Source: a virus
Strand: one strand, 5' to 3'
DNA length: 21,738 nucleotides
Virus record (IMG/VR): IMGVR_UViG_3300025099_000166
Location: 1 to 21,738 of that record
Every line of letters starts with the position of its first letter. The first letter of the stretch is position 1. The notes below the pieces were generated by a model, which was not told the origin of the DNA, ran no database searches, and worked only from the letters and a program-made list of their open reading frames with translations. A program made the translations under genes and the position numbers. Positions 21,361-21,738 of the stretch are shown here, one piece after another.

Positions 21361-21738
21361 TAAACTCCTCCTGATCCATCCAGTTACTTCCATGAGACAT
21401 TTCTACCTCAAGAGGAATGTAATCAGATAGACCAAATCGTTTTTTAGCTTCATCTTGTGCATCCAGGAGACACTGTGGGCCTATATCCTTAACTATATCT
21501 ATCTCATCTGGATGAGTATCTATGAGTACACTATCATGTACTGTATTAATTACAACACTTTTTAATCTTTTCTCTTTTAGTTTATTGAATAATAATATCA
21601 CACCTAATGGTACAATCTCTGCTGTAGCTACTGACTGTACAGGATAGTTTACTATCTGTGTTTTGAAGTTAGCATTACCTGATCTGTTTCTTTGGCAGTC
21701 AGGAAAACTAAACTGTCTACCTGTAGCAGTAGTAACTA
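21347..21738 (-). CDS. polA: DNA polymerase, family A, C-terminal part (5' end outside window)
   Basis: The frame is open from the window edge to a TGA at 21347-21349, giving the last 129 residues. The segment TQIVNYPVQSVATAEIVPLG matches the helix after the fingers of family A polymerases (N-Y-P-x-Q-x-x-A). VVINTVHDSVLIDTHPDE is palm motif C, with His-Asp and a Ser where most bacterial enzymes have Glu; Ser is seen in some phage enzymes. The C-terminus ends EMSHGSNWMDQEEFNATV. A short ORF beginning with GTG at 21601 is just the internal part of this frame. The fingers and exonuclease domains lie beyond the window. This is the phage replicative polymerase. Confidence 0.9.
   Translation of the reverse strand, partial: VTTATGRQFSFPDCQRNRSGNANFKTQIVNYPVQSVATAEIVPLGVILLFNKLKEKRLKSVVINTVHDSVLIDTHPDEIDIVKDIGPQCLLDAQDEAKKRFGLSDYIPLEVEMSHGSNWMDQEEFNATV
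21367..21372 (-). promoter_or_regulatory. Shine-Dalgarno of the HNH gene inside the polymerase gene
   Basis: AGGAGG ends 6 bases before the ATG at 21360 and lies in codons for the polymerase C-terminus (Gln-Glu-Glu). It settles the HNH start and shows that HNH translation is coupled to the end of polymerase translation. Confidence 0.8.

Noticed and set aside
21361-21393. Longer HNH start at 21393
   Set aside because: The extra 11 codons lie inside the polymerase gene, and the AGGAGG points to the ATG at 21360.

Overview
The window is part of a bacteriophage genome, most likely a short-tailed (podovirus-like) marine phage of an AT-rich host. A SAR11/Pelagibacter-type alphaproteobacterium is the best guess. 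This rests on the low GC content, the pairing of a family A DNA polymerase with ThyX and a B12-dependent (class II) ribonucleotide reductase, the large internal-virion-type proteins, and several small exported or membrane proteins resembling those of marine phages. The host is an inference from gene content; no host marker is present. No terminase, portal, capsid, integrase, tRNA, CRISPR array or RNA polymerase gene is seen here.

Layout. Positions 1 to 13948 form one dense block on the + strand. It holds the 3' end of a fibre-like protein, a small companion gene, two complete paralogous fibre-like proteins that each carry seven copies of a roughly 52-residue repeat (probably seven-bladed beta-propellers), a small membrane/coiled-coil protein, and six proteins without recognised enzymatic domains that look like internal-virion or DNA-ejection components. 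These six include a 637-residue protein with at least ten uninterrupted 11-residue repeats and a 1297-residue protein. The block ends with a three-segment membrane protein that could be a holin. A GC hairpin at 13950-13967 separates it from the convergent - strand block.

Positions 13974 to 21738 are on the - strand. In transcription order (right to left) they hold the C-terminal part of DNA polymerase A, an HNH endonuclease started from a Shine-Dalgarno inside the polymerase gene, and a near-consensus sigma70 promoter. The promoter drives a single-strand-binding-like protein with an acidic DDEIPF tail, a Cas4/RecB-like nuclease with four candidate Fe-S cysteines, a second PD-(D/E)XK nuclease, a hypothetical protein, a DUF6378-like protein, and a 58-residue ORF that is easily missed. 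Next come class II ribonucleotide reductase, a tiny ribosome-modulation-factor-like protein, flavin-dependent thymidylate synthase ThyX, and four small exported, membrane or hypothetical proteins.

How the parts work together. The - strand block recycles nucleotides (NrdJ, ThyX, nucleases) and replicates DNA (polymerase, SSB). The RMF-like protein may act on host ribosomes. The + strand block builds the receptor-binding and DNA-delivery parts of the virion. Genes are tightly packed with 1-4 base overlaps, and many ribosome-binding sites lie within the last codons of the preceding gene. The strong host-type promoter and the absence of a visible phage RNA polymerase suggest dependence on host transcription, at least for this block.
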